Positions 9,842-22,505 of a DNA stretch of 64,000 nt are shown in pieces. The stretch spans positions 682,001 through 746,000 of the forward strand of contig JAEBUN010000017.1 of NCBI GenBank assembly GCA_023014365.1, written 5' to 3'. How positions within the stretch are numbered: the stretch's first letter is position 1; the number at the start of each line of letters is the position of its first letter. A program made the position numbers and the translations under genes. A model generated the notes under the pieces. It was given only the letters and a program-made list of their open reading frames with translations. It was not told where the DNA came from and did no database searches. This stretch comes from Lepiota brunneoincarnata (lineage: Eukaryota > Basidiomycota > Agaricomycetes > Agaricales > Agaricaceae).

Positions 9842-12367
9842 TAGGCTTGCAACCGCAAGTAAGTGCACTTGTGTGATCCAATTTTGCTGATATTCTCGCA
9901 GAATAAAGGGAATAGGAAGGGACTGCCTCCTTCACGTCGAAGCTCCCTGAGAATGGCAATATTGCTTGCTTCGGTTCTGCTACCAAGGTAGCCTTGGAAT
10001 CCAGGCGTTTGACTATTACATGAACTGGAAGTAACTTACTGTAAAGATATAACACGTATATATTCAATCTCGACGCGAGAGCTGAAGTGCGACTACAAAT
10101 GGTACGCTATTTGTCTGATACTACACTACAGATGATTGTCACTTAGACAATAAGCACAATAGCACTAAGATAACAAAAAGAACGGGAGGAGCACAGGTAA
10201 AGCAATAAACATGCCAACTAAACGGACAGCAGGACTCGGAACGTGTTTGCGAACCCCGACACTTACCGCCGGCGTTCCCGAGGCCACGACAAGCCCGAGC
10301 TCTCAATTACGGAGAGGATGGTTACCGCATGCCAGTGTTTGAGCAGCGATCTGGCCCCTGCAGTACACTGTGCATCTATAAGACGCCCAAACTGCCAAGT
10401 CCCGCCGACACTTCCAAAGTCACTGCACTGGAAGCACGTGAGAAAACCAACAGAGGATAATAGATATACTCAGAGAGGTCCAGACGATCCGGTTTTAATG
10501 TTTTTGTATGGCTGTCTTTACAGTTGGGTCATCAGCCGCCACGAAACTGGTTTCCAAAGGCCGCCCTTTTTTTTCTCGCAGTGGCTGCGCGAAGACTGTT
10601 TTTTCGAAACCTCTTTGTCATAGCAGGCAAGAAGATATTCCTTTATGCTCTTGTGGGGACTGATATGATAGCATTTGCTGGAGTGAAACTTACTCTATCC
10701 CTGTGCAATCGGTCGCTATACTTGACGCGTGGCGACTTACCCTTCCTTTGAAAACCTTGCTCCCCTCCACAATTGGTCCCAACAACTGATCTGCGCTGCC
10801 AGTAAACCTCCCATGCTATCGAAACGCATCTCCCCATTCGTACGATGTTGTTCGCAATCTTATGAGCAACCTGGTTTTTTCCCCAGTGGGGCTGCTCCAC
10901 AAGGAGCTCAAAGCCCCTCCGTCGATGAATTCTTGGGCGGTAAAGGGATTCGATGCTTCAGCGGCTGAAGCATAGACCTTGGGCACGGGGATCTCTGGGC
11001 ATCCGGATGAAATCATTCGAGATGCAAGCAACTTCACTGGTGGCCCGGTGAGAGAGGAGAGTATGTTCATTTGGCAGGCCGCAGAACAACGGGTTTTGTG
11101 GGAATGGAGGGTTACACAAATTTCTACCAAGTAAGCCTCGCTGATGAACTGCAAGGGGAGCGTACCGAATATATTAAAAGTATTTGTCTGTAGGCACCTT
11201 CGCCCAGGATCTCTGCTGTCGGCTCCAGTTCCATCGGTAAATCGTTTGGCTTCACATCTTGGACATTAAGTAATGATAATCTGACTCTGAGTGAATGCAA
11301 GCTCGAGGCATGGCAAGCGATGGAAGATCGTGTTGAGGGGTGGGAGACGGCGACGTGGGCTCCGCGTAAGAACGCCAGACTATCCCCGGTCAGACCTTCG
11401 TTCAGATAATAGGTATCTACCACCACCATCGTTCGGCCACTTCAAATGCCTTGCCCAAGTCACCCAAACTTGAATTGCGACATCTAGCGTTCCATATCGC
11501 TCGTTTCAAAACATTCTTACGATGCATTGGAAATGCGGTATATGGTATGGTGAAGACTCGGACACAATGACACCACATCAGAAACATTGCTGGACGCAAT
11601 GGACTCCATCAAACCCGCGCAGTGGGAGGTTATATCACCCAGGAACCGTCTGTCTGTCTCTATCGCTGAAGACAGAAGAAAAAATAAGCAGAAAAAGTTA
11701 AGCTTCAGGGGGGGGGCCACTCTGACAAACGGCTCCCTGGCTGTTATTCTCAGCCTGCTCTGAGTTTCGACCGATTCAGCATATGAACAAAACCGGAGGT
11801 AACTGTAGTTCAGCGGGAAAAGAGAGATCGGTTAGGACTTCAACCGTCATCTTGCCAACACTCTGCCAGTAGCCCCAGCTACTTTTGTTTCTGAGTGAGC
11901 AGATTCAGGTGGACGGTCATAAAGCGCGGAGTGTGTGGGCCTGGGCTTTACAACATCATATCGTATTCAAAAAAGCATAACCTTTTGACTTCGGTGTATG
12001 CTTTGGATATTCTCCAGTTCCGCTTCTTCCATCCGAGAACACGCGCGGTTTTCCCTGAAGGGGAGTGTAAAATACATTTGCAGAGAAAAAAACAGACCTT
12101 CCTCCCCTTCCTCCCCTATTACTCTCTTGTCCCCCCTCCCTCGCAGGGCCACACACACCCCTCGTCGTGCTTCATCCCTAACACTTACGGGCAGGGGTGG
12201 ATGCAGGGCCCAAGAGAGATTGCATCTGCAGCACGCGCAAATACGTGTATAGGACTAAATAGGCAGTTGCAAGTACATACATGCTTAAATGCGTATACAA
12301 AAAGGTGGACAGATCCCAGGGAAAGAGTCAAATTACAAAATGGACAGAGTACGGGTGGAAATAACGA
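9842..12367. other. Gene-poor interval upstream of the IDP1 3' end
   Basis: No exon chain or domain is supported. The short segment at about 10358-10393 is nearly the same as about 7041-7075. G9 lies at 11708-11716. The sequence from about 12000 is probably 3' flanking DNA of the isocitrate dehydrogenase gene, which is transcribed leftwards. Confidence 0.5.
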
Positions 12368-12383
12368 GGGGGGGAGGGGGGGG
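12368..12383 (+). repeat. G-rich tract (G7-A-G8)
   Basis: Two long G runs are separated by one A, about 120 nt beyond the stop codon of the IDP1 gene. On the transcribed (minus) strand this reads as C-runs in the 3' flank. It could form a G-quadruplex on the plus strand. Confidence 0.7.
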
Positions 12384-12501
12384 AAGTGAACAGTGGTAGA
12401 CGAGCAATCAGCCAGTAATAGTACTCAACAACAAATCCCCATTCTCTCTTCTCATCCAGGCACGCAATAACACAACCCCCTCCCCCGCGGGCCCACATTA
12501 C

Positions 12502-14585
12502 TTACAACTTTGTCTCCACACCCCTCGCAGCAAGCTTCTTTTGCAAATTCGCCTACATATAACCGCAGTAAGACACATGCACACACACAACTCGCAAGAA
12601 GTCACTTACGTTGACAGCATCCATATATGCATCAGTCACTACCCAATGCTCCCTCTTGACATCTTTCCCATAAATCGCAATCGCCAAATCCTTTGTCATA
12701 ACCCCATCTTTATCAATAACCTCAATACACGCCGTCTCAAGATCCTGGCAGAATCGCTTCAACGGCTCATTATTGTCCAGCTTGGCGCGATGAAGCAAGC
12801 CCCGAGTCCATGCAAAGATCGACGCAACGGGGTTCGTCGAGGTCTCATTGCCCTTTTGCCATTCACGGTAGTGGCGAGTCACAGTGCCTATCATCATGCG
12901 ACGATTGAAAATGAGTATTCACGGGATGGTGGGGGAGGGGTAAAACTCACCATGTGCGGCCTCACTCTCGATGATCTTTCCATCGGGAGTCAGCAGTTCA
13001 CTGGTCATCATACCAAGAGATCCAAATCCTTGTGCGAGGATGTCACTTTGGACATCTCCGTCGTAGTTTTTGGTCGCCCACACAAAGCCCCCAGCTGATT
13101 TGATGACCTGCGCAACCATGTCGTCGATTAGTCGGTGCTCGTAGTAAATGTCCGAGCGCCTCGAATCGGGGTTTGTAGGCACTAGAGTGAATGGATGTAG
13201 TGAGTGGCCTAATCTAACGCATGAACGGATCAATGTAAAATCCACCTCTCGTAGATCTCCTGGAATATATCCTTAAACCGACCATCATATTTCTTGAGGA
13301 TCGTGTTCTTGGTGGACAGGAACTAGAACAACAAAGGGGTCAGGCGTTATTCCTGTTAGACACGGGATCAAACACACCAAAGGCATCTTCTTAGCAATCG
13401 CCATCTTGAACGAGGAATGCGCAAATCCAGCGATGGACTAGTAGCGAGCACTTAGCCAAGACGAGGACCTCCAACCTCCGACACAACAACAAACCTCATC
13501 TGTATTGTACATGCTCATGGCAACACCAGGTCCCTTGAAGTCGTATATATTCAATGTAGTAGGGGCCGACCCATCAGCTGGAGTATACACGAGTTGGAGT
13601 TTTCCAGGTCCAGGAGCGACATAATCGGTCGATCGGTACTAAAAACACAGAAAAGGCTGTTAGCACTCCTCAATACCCGAGGTATCGAGAACGCACTTGA
13701 TCACCAAAAGCATGGCGGCCGATGACAATGGGCTTGACCCATCCTGGGATAGGTCGGGGGATACGCTTGAGAATGATGGGCTCACGAAAGACAGTTCCAC
13801 CAAGGATATTACGAATCTAACCGAGAATAGTAAGCGCGAAATGAAACAAGCAAGGAGATGTGTGGGAAAAAAAAAGGTGAGGTGACGCACTGTGCCATTT
13901 GGACTCCTCCACATCTCCTTGAGGTTGAATTCCTTGACACGAGCTTCATCTGGGGTAATGGTTGCGCATTTGATGCCAACGTGATACTTCAGGATGGCAT
14001 TGGCAGGCGTCGACGGTAACCTGGTCATGAGTCTAATGATGATGACACGGACACGGGCGCTCAGCGACGGTTGCACGGACTTAAAGCAGACGACACACTT
14101 GATCACGGTACTCGAGTCCTAGATCAAAGTACTTTATGTCGAGTTGGAGATAAGGGAGAATGAGCTGGAGGGAAATAGAGACATTAGGATAGTCCGAGCG
14201 GAGCAGGATGGAAGCTACCTCTTCTCGGATCTTCTTCCAAATGATCCTGGTCATCTCGTCGCCATCCAGCTCAACGACAGGGTTCTCGACAACGATCTTA
14301 TTAACCATGCCTCTGACTACAAGCATGAGAAAGGTGGTTATCAGTATATGAGCGCTACACAAAAACAAAAGCACACGATGGAGATAAGAAATGGAGTGAT
14401 GAAACAGCAGCCCACGGACCATGCTGGGCTCATACGGGGATTGGGCATGCTTGGCAGAGAAGACTAGGCAACTCACACCTGCGGGAGGACGACGAGAAGG
14501 AACGGAGACCCGAGGGCACGCGACTGCGAGACGAGAGTTGGTGCGATATCGCACGCAGGTTGTTCCGAGCTGGTGCGGCCCACAT
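12502..14585 (-). CDS. IDP1: NADP+-dependent isocitrate dehydrogenase, mitochondrial
   Basis: It converts isocitrate to 2-oxoglutarate with NADPH production. Exons are 14585-14479, 14312-14219, 14164-14099, 14032-13891, 13816-13697, 13638-13495, 13437-13378, 13322-13246, 13181-12951, 12887-12610 and 12552-12502. Exon 1 encodes a classic mitochondrial presequence (Arg/Ser-rich, no acid, ending RSFSSSSR). The core shows [49 protein letters not shown] and [19 protein letters not shown], all diagnostic of the eukaryotic NADP-IDH family. The corrected length is 455 residues, normal for the family. Two exons each carry one base too many: within 14002-14008 (before [10 protein letters not shown]) and about 13148-13152 (before YYEHRLIDD). 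Taking out one base in each makes every splice phase agree. These are more likely consensus errors than real damage, since all else is intact. Confidence 0.95.
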
Positions 14586-15444
14586 TTGTGCAGTTCAGGG
14601 TTGAGAGTGGTGGATGTTACACTTGACCACAGGTCGTTGTGGGTGATGATGAGAGTAGAGTGAGGTGAGTCGTATCTCTCAAATATGAACAAGAACCCGT
14701 GAGGGTTAGTGATGTGCCGTAAACTCCGTGGTCACGACTTGCCCCTTCCCATATATATTGCTTCTCATCGTCACTTGAGCAATTGAGCATTGTCTTCCTG
14801 CGGGGGTGGCCGTCATCCTCCCCCTAAGCACATCGTGCAGGCCATTGATTTCATCTAGCGACCATTACGTCGACGGCGTCAACGCAGCTCTACGGAACAT
14901 TGCCGGCGGAGGGAAAATTGCTGTGCGTCTTTGTGACTGACACCGGTCGGGCCGTGTTTCTTCTATAAGACTCGTTTAACAAGTACCATACGGCCTCACT
15001 CCCACGAAGATTCCACGAGTAACAAGTACTTCTTACTCAGTCTCTAGCTGCTTATCCCACTCACAAGTCCATACAAGTTGACAAAGGCCTGCAGCCACCA
15101 TCGAGTCCTCACCCTCGTCTCCTAAAAGCCGGCTCAATCCCCCGTATCTCTCACGTTAACCGCTTTTTGACAGTGCAGCTTGTCGATATGAATCGTCCTG
15201 CCAAATGCCGCGCCCAATGTGCCCAACCCATTTGTCGAAATCCCCTCGGCGCTCCAGATCACAAATGACAACTCGATTCGGGTCTCAAAGGGGTTATCAC
15301 TTGTTCAACACATTGAGTAGCACTTCCACGTCAAATCCATGCATCGATCGCCACACAGCAAAAAGCGGCATCAGTGTTACCATCAACCTCACCAGAGCCA
15401 ATAATAGACTCTCGCCAACGAACATTGTGCGGGAACAGGACAGA
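14586..15444. other. Promoter region of IDP1 and 3' flank of SOF1
   Basis: 860 nt lie between the IDP1 start (transcribed left) and the stop of the SOF1 gene (also transcribed left). I see no gene here. Short plus-strand frames from 15205 run antisense through the SOF1 3' exon. Pyrimidine-rich stretches on the minus strand upstream of 14586 fit a fungal core promoter, but no clear TATA box is placed. Confidence 0.5.
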
Positions 15445-17275
15445 TCATGTTTGTTCTGCCACCACCGTTTTTTGCTTTTCGGCCTTGGGTTTCGTCTCTC
15501 CTGCTCTCGTATGCTTCCTCCGCCTCTCTTCCTTGACTCTCCGTGCTTCCAGCATCGTATGTTTGAGTTTGTCCGTTGAACGTATCGATTTTGGCAAATG
15601 CCGTGACCTATTCATGGTTGAGCATGGTTGTGGCAGTTAAAAATTAAAAAAAGATCGAGACAACGCACCGAGCGATCCTCGCAACTTCGCTGTCCACTGC
15701 CCACCGCTCTTTAAGTTTATTCCTGTACTCAATCGCTGCCCTTTCCCTTGCAGTGACAACCCCCAGTTTTTCTGACGCGTTTGCCTTCCATACCCTCACG
15801 TTTCCGTCGTCTGAACCTGAAAAGACAAACCGCGCGTCACCCGAAAACAACGTCGATGTGACTCTAACCCCATTAATTTAAAAATGCACTTTTGCGAAGA
15901 AAGTTTGAGTCACCTTTGCATCCGTTTCGTATGGTACACCTCTGGCCGCTGCACACCCTTCCCATCTTTAAACTGCCAAATCCTAACCGTCCTATCCCAA
16001 CCTCCGCTCACAAACTCCATCCCAGTTGGACTCCACTCACAGCTCGTCACAGCACTCACATGTGCCTTGTAAATCTGCGTAGGACGATCCAGGTGCCTCA
16101 CATCAAACGTATATAAATTATGATCTTCCGAAGCCAAGAGTACGAGTGTTGGCAAGATAGGTGACCACGAGAGTGCTGTAGACTGGAACTGCATGATCAC
16201 CCTTCGTTCCGCCTTTCCGGTACGAATGTCATAGAGCGTGAATGAGCGATCGGAACCGCATGACGCGAGGACAGAGGACTCTGCGAGGTTGAATTTAAGG
16301 GCGGTGATGGTTTCGGTGGAAGTTGGGAAGGTTAGATTTGATACTGGGGACGTTCTGGTTTCGATGATTAGGGGGAGATGGACAGATAGATGGTTGGGTT
16401 GGGTTATGTCAGGTGAGAGCGGATGGGACTTACTTAGTCTCGTCCCATATTTGCACGATGCTTGGATGATGTCGCAAACAGGTTCTCCGATCGGTGATGG
16501 TCGATCGCACTGTGGGCAGTGAAGGGATCAATACCAGTTAAGTATAGGGTGATGTACATGCGCACTTGAAAGCATTCTTTCCGGAGAATACATTTAGAGG
16601 TTGCGCCTTGTTGTTGTTCAGAAACATGTCAAGGGATGGTCGGAAATGAGTGATCCAAAACACAAGAGATTGATGTCAAATTAGTGCTTCTGTGTGACCG
16701 GGGGAGTTCAATCAGACGTACCCCTTCATTATCACTACTACTCTCAACAGACCAGAGCTTTACAGTTCGATCAACACCACAACTCAACAGCCTGTTCGAT
16801 GAAGCGTAACACAGGCCGGAAACCTTTCCTTTATGTGCATGCGGGATCTTTTTTGTGATTTGTCGGGTAGTCAGGTTGTGTAAAATGACATCTGCGAACA
16901 AGTGCCAAAGTCAGTACCGGGAAAGGAGGGGAAAAAAAAAAAAAGAGAACGACGCACCGCCGCCCCAACCTCCACTAGCTATGTTTGTCAAAGAATCAGG
17001 TCGTTTTGAGAGACATTCGATGGCGTCAATGTGCCCCTCCAGAGCCGCAATGAAAGGTTTCGCAAACATTCGGTCCATCTTGACCGCATTGAGTGCGCGC
17101 TTGCGCTCCCTTGCTCGAGCAAAGGGGTGCATAAGGGGATTGAGGTTTCTAGACTGGGGTGTTGGATCGCCTGGACGCGTCGGCAAATGTTGTTCGGGAG
17201 CATGTTGGAGAACGGATATCCGCTATTGAGACGGTTAGAATAGATTAATAGAAGAAGCGAAACACTTACAACCAT
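15445..17275 (-). CDS. SOF1: SOF1/DCAF13-type WD40 protein (U3 snoRNP, 18S rRNA processing)
   Basis: It is a nucleolar small-subunit processome component needed for early 18S pre-rRNA cleavage. Exons are 17275-17270 (6 nt: ATG GTT), 17222-16958, 16891-16722, 16606-16566, 16509-16434, 16354-15914, 15863-15669 and 15607-15445. The protein is 451 residues after removal of one extra base near 16462-16463, close to the usual 445-490. Diagnostic segments: NLNPLMHPFARARERKRALN and MFAKPFIAALEGHIDAIE at the N-terminus, WD repeats with HKGKVSGLCYAS, LLSCGVDRTVKLW and EFVSGGWDRTVRIW, then EVYHTKRMQRV and RFVFSGSDDGNVRVWKANAS, and the Sof1 C-terminal domain RERAAIEYRNKLKERW followed by a basic tail ARRVKEERRRKHTRAGE. 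The one-base insertion breaks the frame in exon 5; every other phase is consistent, so an assembly error is more likely than a null allele. Confidence 0.95.
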
Positions 17276-17995
17276 GTCGAGCGACGGGGAAAAAAGAGAT
17301 TGAACGGACTCAAGGACGGAAATATCTTGCTGACATAATGATGATATCAAGCAACTGCACCCGATGCATTTTCATCAAGAAAGACCTCATCTGACTGATG
17401 AAGGACCTTCTGTCATGGGACGATGATGATTTTAAGCAGTGGTTTCCACGTTTGACACCGATAGCAACGAAAGCTACAGGAACACACAACGTCAATTGAT
17501 GCTCTCCCCACTCCGGCTGCTTACTTTCCACCCAGGTTGGCAACGCGCGCGTGTGTACGTCTAAGCGGGCCCCTTCCATCTTCACCCCTGGCGCGGGCAG
17601 GACCGTGTCGACTTCATCTCACTTTCTGATTCCCATCTCTTACAGCTCTCTCTCTTTCCCTCCCATCTCTCCCTCCCTTTTTCTTTCCTATTCTTCCCCC
17701 TTCCCGGACTCCGTGCTTGGGTCGAAGGATATCATTTCTCACCCGAGACACTTTGTGCGTGCACAACTCCGGCGCTGCAGCGAGTCTGCATCCATTCCTT
17801 ATACTTTCGTTCATTCTCTCCCTACCCTTTCCGTTGGTCTGTCGTCCCTCCACACACAAGTCGCCCGGCGCACAGGCTCCTCACGAACGACATTCGAAGA
17901 AGAAGTATCACGGCAGGATTCAGGAATCCCCATTGTCCATTAAATCGACGATTGAGATGCCCCACAGTAGCCCACAGGCACTTTGATTCTGATAA
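17276..17995. promoter_or_regulatory. Divergent promoter between SOF1 and the membrane-protein gene
   Basis: 720 nt separate two divergently transcribed start codons. It is rich in pyrimidine on the plus strand around 17630-17710, a common feature of fungal core promoters. No gene is seen. No specific factor site can be named with confidence. Confidence 0.5.
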
Positions 17996-20900
17996 ATGTC
18001 AACATCATCATCGTCGAATGTCACGCTCGCCGATTCCTGCATCTCCATCGCCTCCATACTCCGCTGCTACACCAAGCGCGATTCGAACCTGCAATACTTC
18101 TTACTCATAATACCTGTTGCGCTTGAACTTATATTTTCGACTTCTCTCATCTTTACTAATTGGGGCTCCGGACGGTGAGTGTGGTCTCGGGTTGCTGGGT
18201 GATCGTATCGCTGACTCCTCTTATAGGCGACATCTTCTTTTGGTTGCCGAAGGATGGGTTTTCTTTGCACTTTCACTTGTTGAAGTTCTTTCACACCAGC
18301 TCGCTGGGCGAGACCACATGTCGACTTTCAGAGTAATCGACCAAACGATAGGTGAGCCTCACAGAATAACATCCCCTTGGAAGCAACCCTCCACTCACGA
18401 CCCTGTTACAACCATCCAGGTGCCCTTTCGTTCACACAACTCCTTTTTTACATGTTATTTCTCTATGCCTTTGTCTGTGGTGAAGTTTTGTCATCCGTCC
18501 CCTCTCGAATCCGACGCATCAGCCGGCTGTACCTCCTGATATTCATTCCTGCTGTCATTGCGATGAACACCGTCGCTTCGTTTGCCTGGAATCTCATACG
18601 GTGCGTCTATCCGTTTATCGACTTGCAGTAGATCTTGACACAATACTGCAACAGTAAACGCTAATAACTTACTCCATGTAAGCTTCAAGAATGACCGGGA
18701 CCACTTTATTTGGACGTTCTTTTCTGCCGTAACACTTGCCCTCCTTACCGTTTTCCAGGCATCATGCTTCCTCTTTGCTTTCTACCGCCTTGTTCGCGCC
18801 TTTCTGACCCAACGCAAAATTGAAACGGCCGAAAAGGATGCTGCGGTGTTGTTCAGAGGCATCGGTTGGATGAATGCGGGTATCAAACTTGGGGCAATCG
18901 AGACGGTTGTGGGCTATGTGTATCTTGGCATCAAGGTTGCCTACGTACGGAGAGGTCTTAGGTTGTTCTCACGAGCACTGCTCTGCATTGCTGTAGCGAA
19001 AGGGTACGTTCTTTTTTCCTCCCACAGTTACTGACAGCAATTAATGATGTTCTGATGGGGAATCCAGGACTATCGATGCCACTGAAGACTTCAGGAAAAT
19101 CCGTGATGAATTCGAATACCCTCCCCGCTCCAAAATCCGCAACCTCATATCCAATCCCCGTCTGAGTACCTTCCGCCAACTCTCGCCTAATGCCACCGCG
19201 TTCCATAACATACCCCGTGCGCCGTCAGGTTCGAAGTATAGCGATCTAGGAACTCGAGCAACGAACAACGGCAGACCTCATCCATATGCCTCTGGTGGAA
19301 TGTTCACTGCTCGTAATGGATACGCTCAATCACCTCTCAACGAGAGGTTGGGCCTTGACTCTGGGAATCAAGCTACCAAAAGCCCGACTGGGATGGATGA
19401 GTTTTCGCGTATCCGAGCGCAGAGGATGTCTCAACAGTCTGGCCAGCGCGTAACGGTGTACTATGCCCATGGTACTCCGAAGTTGCATCTCCGGCTCTCC
19501 GATCTCGACCTCCCAAGTCCGCCAATGATCGCTGATAGCTCAAATAGTCAGTCTGTGGGAGCTCAGGAGGGGTGGTTCAGTACAAGCGAATCGAACCCAA
19601 CTCCGAAAAATAGGAACCGCTCAAGATTCAGTGTGACTACCCGAGGGTCCGTCGAAGGGGGTGATGAGATGACTGCTTACGGACAACAAACCCTCCGCAG
19701 GTATGGATCGAACCCCTATGGGAACCTCTCTCCCGCGTCTTCCCCCGCCCGTAGTGCACCCGCAATACACAGAGGAGATGGCTCTGCATCTACCTCTGCT
19801 ACACATGGCCACAATAACTTCTTCGGTAATGGACAACCCGTTTCGCTCGAACCTCCATCGCCTGTGTACCTCGACACTCCAACTCGCCGATTCTCAGGTT
19901 ATTCCTCTTCCGGCTTCTCGGCGGTATCGGCCGAGATTGTCGATACGCCGCGTAGGAAGCTTTCCTTTTCAAAACAGAAATCTGCGTTGGCGAGGGCAGT
20001 ACTTTATCCCACCCCGTCGACCAAGGTCGCTATGACATTGGCGGAGGGAGCCTCTGCGTCAATCCGCTCTTCTCATCATCGTCAGAGTTCTAGTAACACA
20101 AGCTTACCGCCGCCGCCTCGGATAGTTCAACATCCTTCTCTTCCTGGCGCTCAGCGTCCGTCGTCGCCTCCGTCTCAACGGTTACCTCCGCCGCCGGTAC
20201 AAGTACGGTCACGATCACCACCGCCGGAACAACGAGACTCCTTTGTGCGTCAATCGGTCATAGATGACGAGGGGAACGTGGTTACTGTTACCGCTATTGC
20301 ACCCTCTATTGACGAAGAGTACGACGACCTTGATACTCCCAACTCCTCTCACAGAAAATCGCGAGATAGGTCTACGAGGGCGCTCTCTGGGTATAGTGTA
20401 CGAAGTGTTCCCGAGACACTTCAAGCGGTTCGAGAGCTTGCGAAACAGTTCCCTGGACCACCTGTGGGGGCTGTCGTTGCGAACATTGGAATCCGTGCAC
20501 CGAATTTGGTTACCGTGAGCGAGGAGAGTTTGAGTAGGAGCGCAACTCCGTCTGGGCAGTGTGAGCTCGATTGGACATACCGCAGAGAGCACCGATACGG
20601 AGGAGGTATTACGGAGGCGGATTCCAGCCTGAGGTCAAGATGAAGACGAAGCAATTTTCAGAGGCTCCTTCAATACCACTTCCACCGGTACCACGACAAC
20701 AGCAACAGCAACGGCGGCAACAGCAGCAACAGCAACAACAACAACAACGACCCCAGCAACCACCGCGACGACCTGCAGGAGCTCAGTTTGTTAATGCTGC
20801 ATCTATCGACCCATTTGATGACGATGATGGGACGAGTTATCGGGGGAGCCAGTTGTCGCCCTTGTCGATGTCTGTGAAACTGAGGCATCCGATGTCATAT

Positions 20901-21704
20901 ATCTCGAGTGTTCCCCCACCTTCTACACAGAGACATTCGGGAATGACAACAACGACCGGGGTGACATCGCCTATCACACCGTTCTCTGCCTATTCGAATA
21001 ACCAAAGCCAAATTGCAAGTATCAGCCATCACGGACACAGCGACAGTCAGAGTCAGAGTCGGGAAGAGCAGGTGTCCCCTGGGATTGTGGATTTCGGGAT
21101 GGCGTTGAAGGAGTGGGATTCGGGATTGGGTCCCGTGGGTAAGAGAGTGGGACGCCCGATGGGTGATTTGCCGAGTTTGGTGATGGTGGAGGGGCACAGG
21201 AGAAGTTTGAGTGCCAAGACGCGGGCCGAGTTTGAGAAGGAGCGAAAGCAAAATCAGGGTCAGGCACAGGGCCTCCCGCAAGAACTTGACTTGGACGAAC
21301 TGCCGGATCAACTGCATCAATTAAAGCAAGTCGCCAATGAAAAACCTGCTGCACCAGGGCGAATCAAGAGCATTGGTAAGGCCCCGAGGAGGGTTACACC
21401 GATACCTACGAGGGGCGGACACATACGAGGGAGCATGCATCTTCAACCTCTCGTGATTCCTTCGCACCCGAGTACAGGCAGGGACGTGCCGATGTCTGCT
21501 GTTGGTGCTGGTGGACTTTCGGTGGTTTCGGGCGTGAATGCGGTTGGGATGAATGTGCAGATTGTGCAGGATGATGCCGAGTTTTCTGCGACGACGGTGA
21601 CGGAGGACGGACGTGGTGTGTTAAGAGATTCGGAGGCGTTGAGTATTGAGGATGGGGGGTATGTGCCGATCCGATTTCAGGGAAGGAGTAAGGGGTCCTT
21701 TTGA
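17996..21704 (+). CDS. Multi-pass (probably 7-TM) membrane protein with long disordered tail
   Basis: Exons are 17996-18174, 18227-18351, 18420-18600, 18683-19003, 19068-20558 and 20603-21704. They sum to 3399 nt, or 1132 residues. The first 280 or so residues hold at least six hydrophobic helices, starting near residues 34, 61, 103, 138, 170 and 225. A weaker seventh (about 255) gives a GPCR-like 7-TM layout with a short N-terminus. From about residue 290 the protein is Ser/Pro-rich and apparently disordered, with a poly-Gln tract encoded at 20691-20758. The last intron (44 nt, GTGTGAG...CGGAG) is inferred because it joins two long open frames in phase. I do not recognise the family. It could be an orphan receptor or a membrane scaffold whose tail binds cytosolic partners. 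It shares a divergent promoter with SOF1. Confidence 0.85.
20691..20758 (+). repeat. CAA/CAG-rich microsatellite encoding poly-Gln
   Basis: An imperfect CAA/CAG array lies inside exon 6 of the membrane-protein gene and encodes about 18 glutamines with two arginine interruptions (RR, R). Length polymorphism between strains would be expected. Confidence 0.85.
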
Positions 21705-22505
21705 ATCCAACCGTAGCTCTGAATTTTTTGGCATGGTGGGCGTAACATAGTGTTTTTTTTTTTTAACAACTAGGTTTATTTCCCTTCCTCGAAGCGCAAC
21801 TACAAGGCTTGTGTATGCATTCGTTCATGATTTACTTACCGCTTTACCAAGTTTATGTTGATATTTAGTACTCGAAAATCAAATGGACTATATCTTAACT
21901 CGGACAGGATTGTAACAGCGATCCTCGGCTCGCTTATCACGACTTAAGCTTTCCGACCCTCTGGCTATAAACGCCTGGTTTTCTCGACGTTCTGTAGGAA
22001 GGGACTCCAGATATTATACTGCAGGAGCAACCCGCATAGAGGGGGATCCTCACCACAGATGGTAACGGTTCAACCCGCCCGTACGGTAATCATTTCCGAT
22101 GATTTCTCAAGCCCTTAAACAGCTTTGAACTTCCTCTACATCTGATCGCTCTAATCGAGAAGAGCCAACCCAGGTCTCGGGGGCTACGGGGTTTCCGCTC
22201 CGTTCCTAGGGGGATAACCATCTTCGGTTCATTGAGATAGTTCGCCCTGATTGTCGAAGACTCATAACCCTGAATGATGCCCTATGAATGGCACCGGAAG
22301 GACTCCTATGGTATGTACTGCACACCACTTATATTTGACAATCACTTTTGCACGATGCATCATTTATGCCCAACGTCAACCTATTCTAGTCTTTACTTGA
22401 GCAAAGTGGAAAGCCTGAACAAGCCCTCTTCGCAAATCCCGGTCTCTCTCACAGTCATTGATGCTGTTAACCACAAACGTTCTTCCGTTCCCATACTCAA
22501 ATACA
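21705..22505. other. Intergenic 3' flank and promoter
   Basis: There is an AT-rich 3' flank with a T12 run near 21750, then sequence without any supported gene. The right end leads to the TATA element of the candidate secreted protein at 22597. Confidence 0.5.

Noticed and set aside
11805..11870. tRNA-like 'gtagttcagcggg' sequence
   Set aside because: It resembles an A-box by chance; no B-box or cloverleaf arms follow.
14081..14692. 203-residue frame read straight through the IDP1 5' end as one exon
   Set aside because: Splicing a 166-nt intron reveals a classic mitochondrial presequence in another frame, joined in phase to the enzyme core.
18060..18100. tRNA-like B-box (GGTTCGAATC on the minus strand)
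   Set aside because: It lies inside exon 1 of the membrane-protein gene (codons for RDSNLQY) and no A-box or acceptor stem pairs with it.
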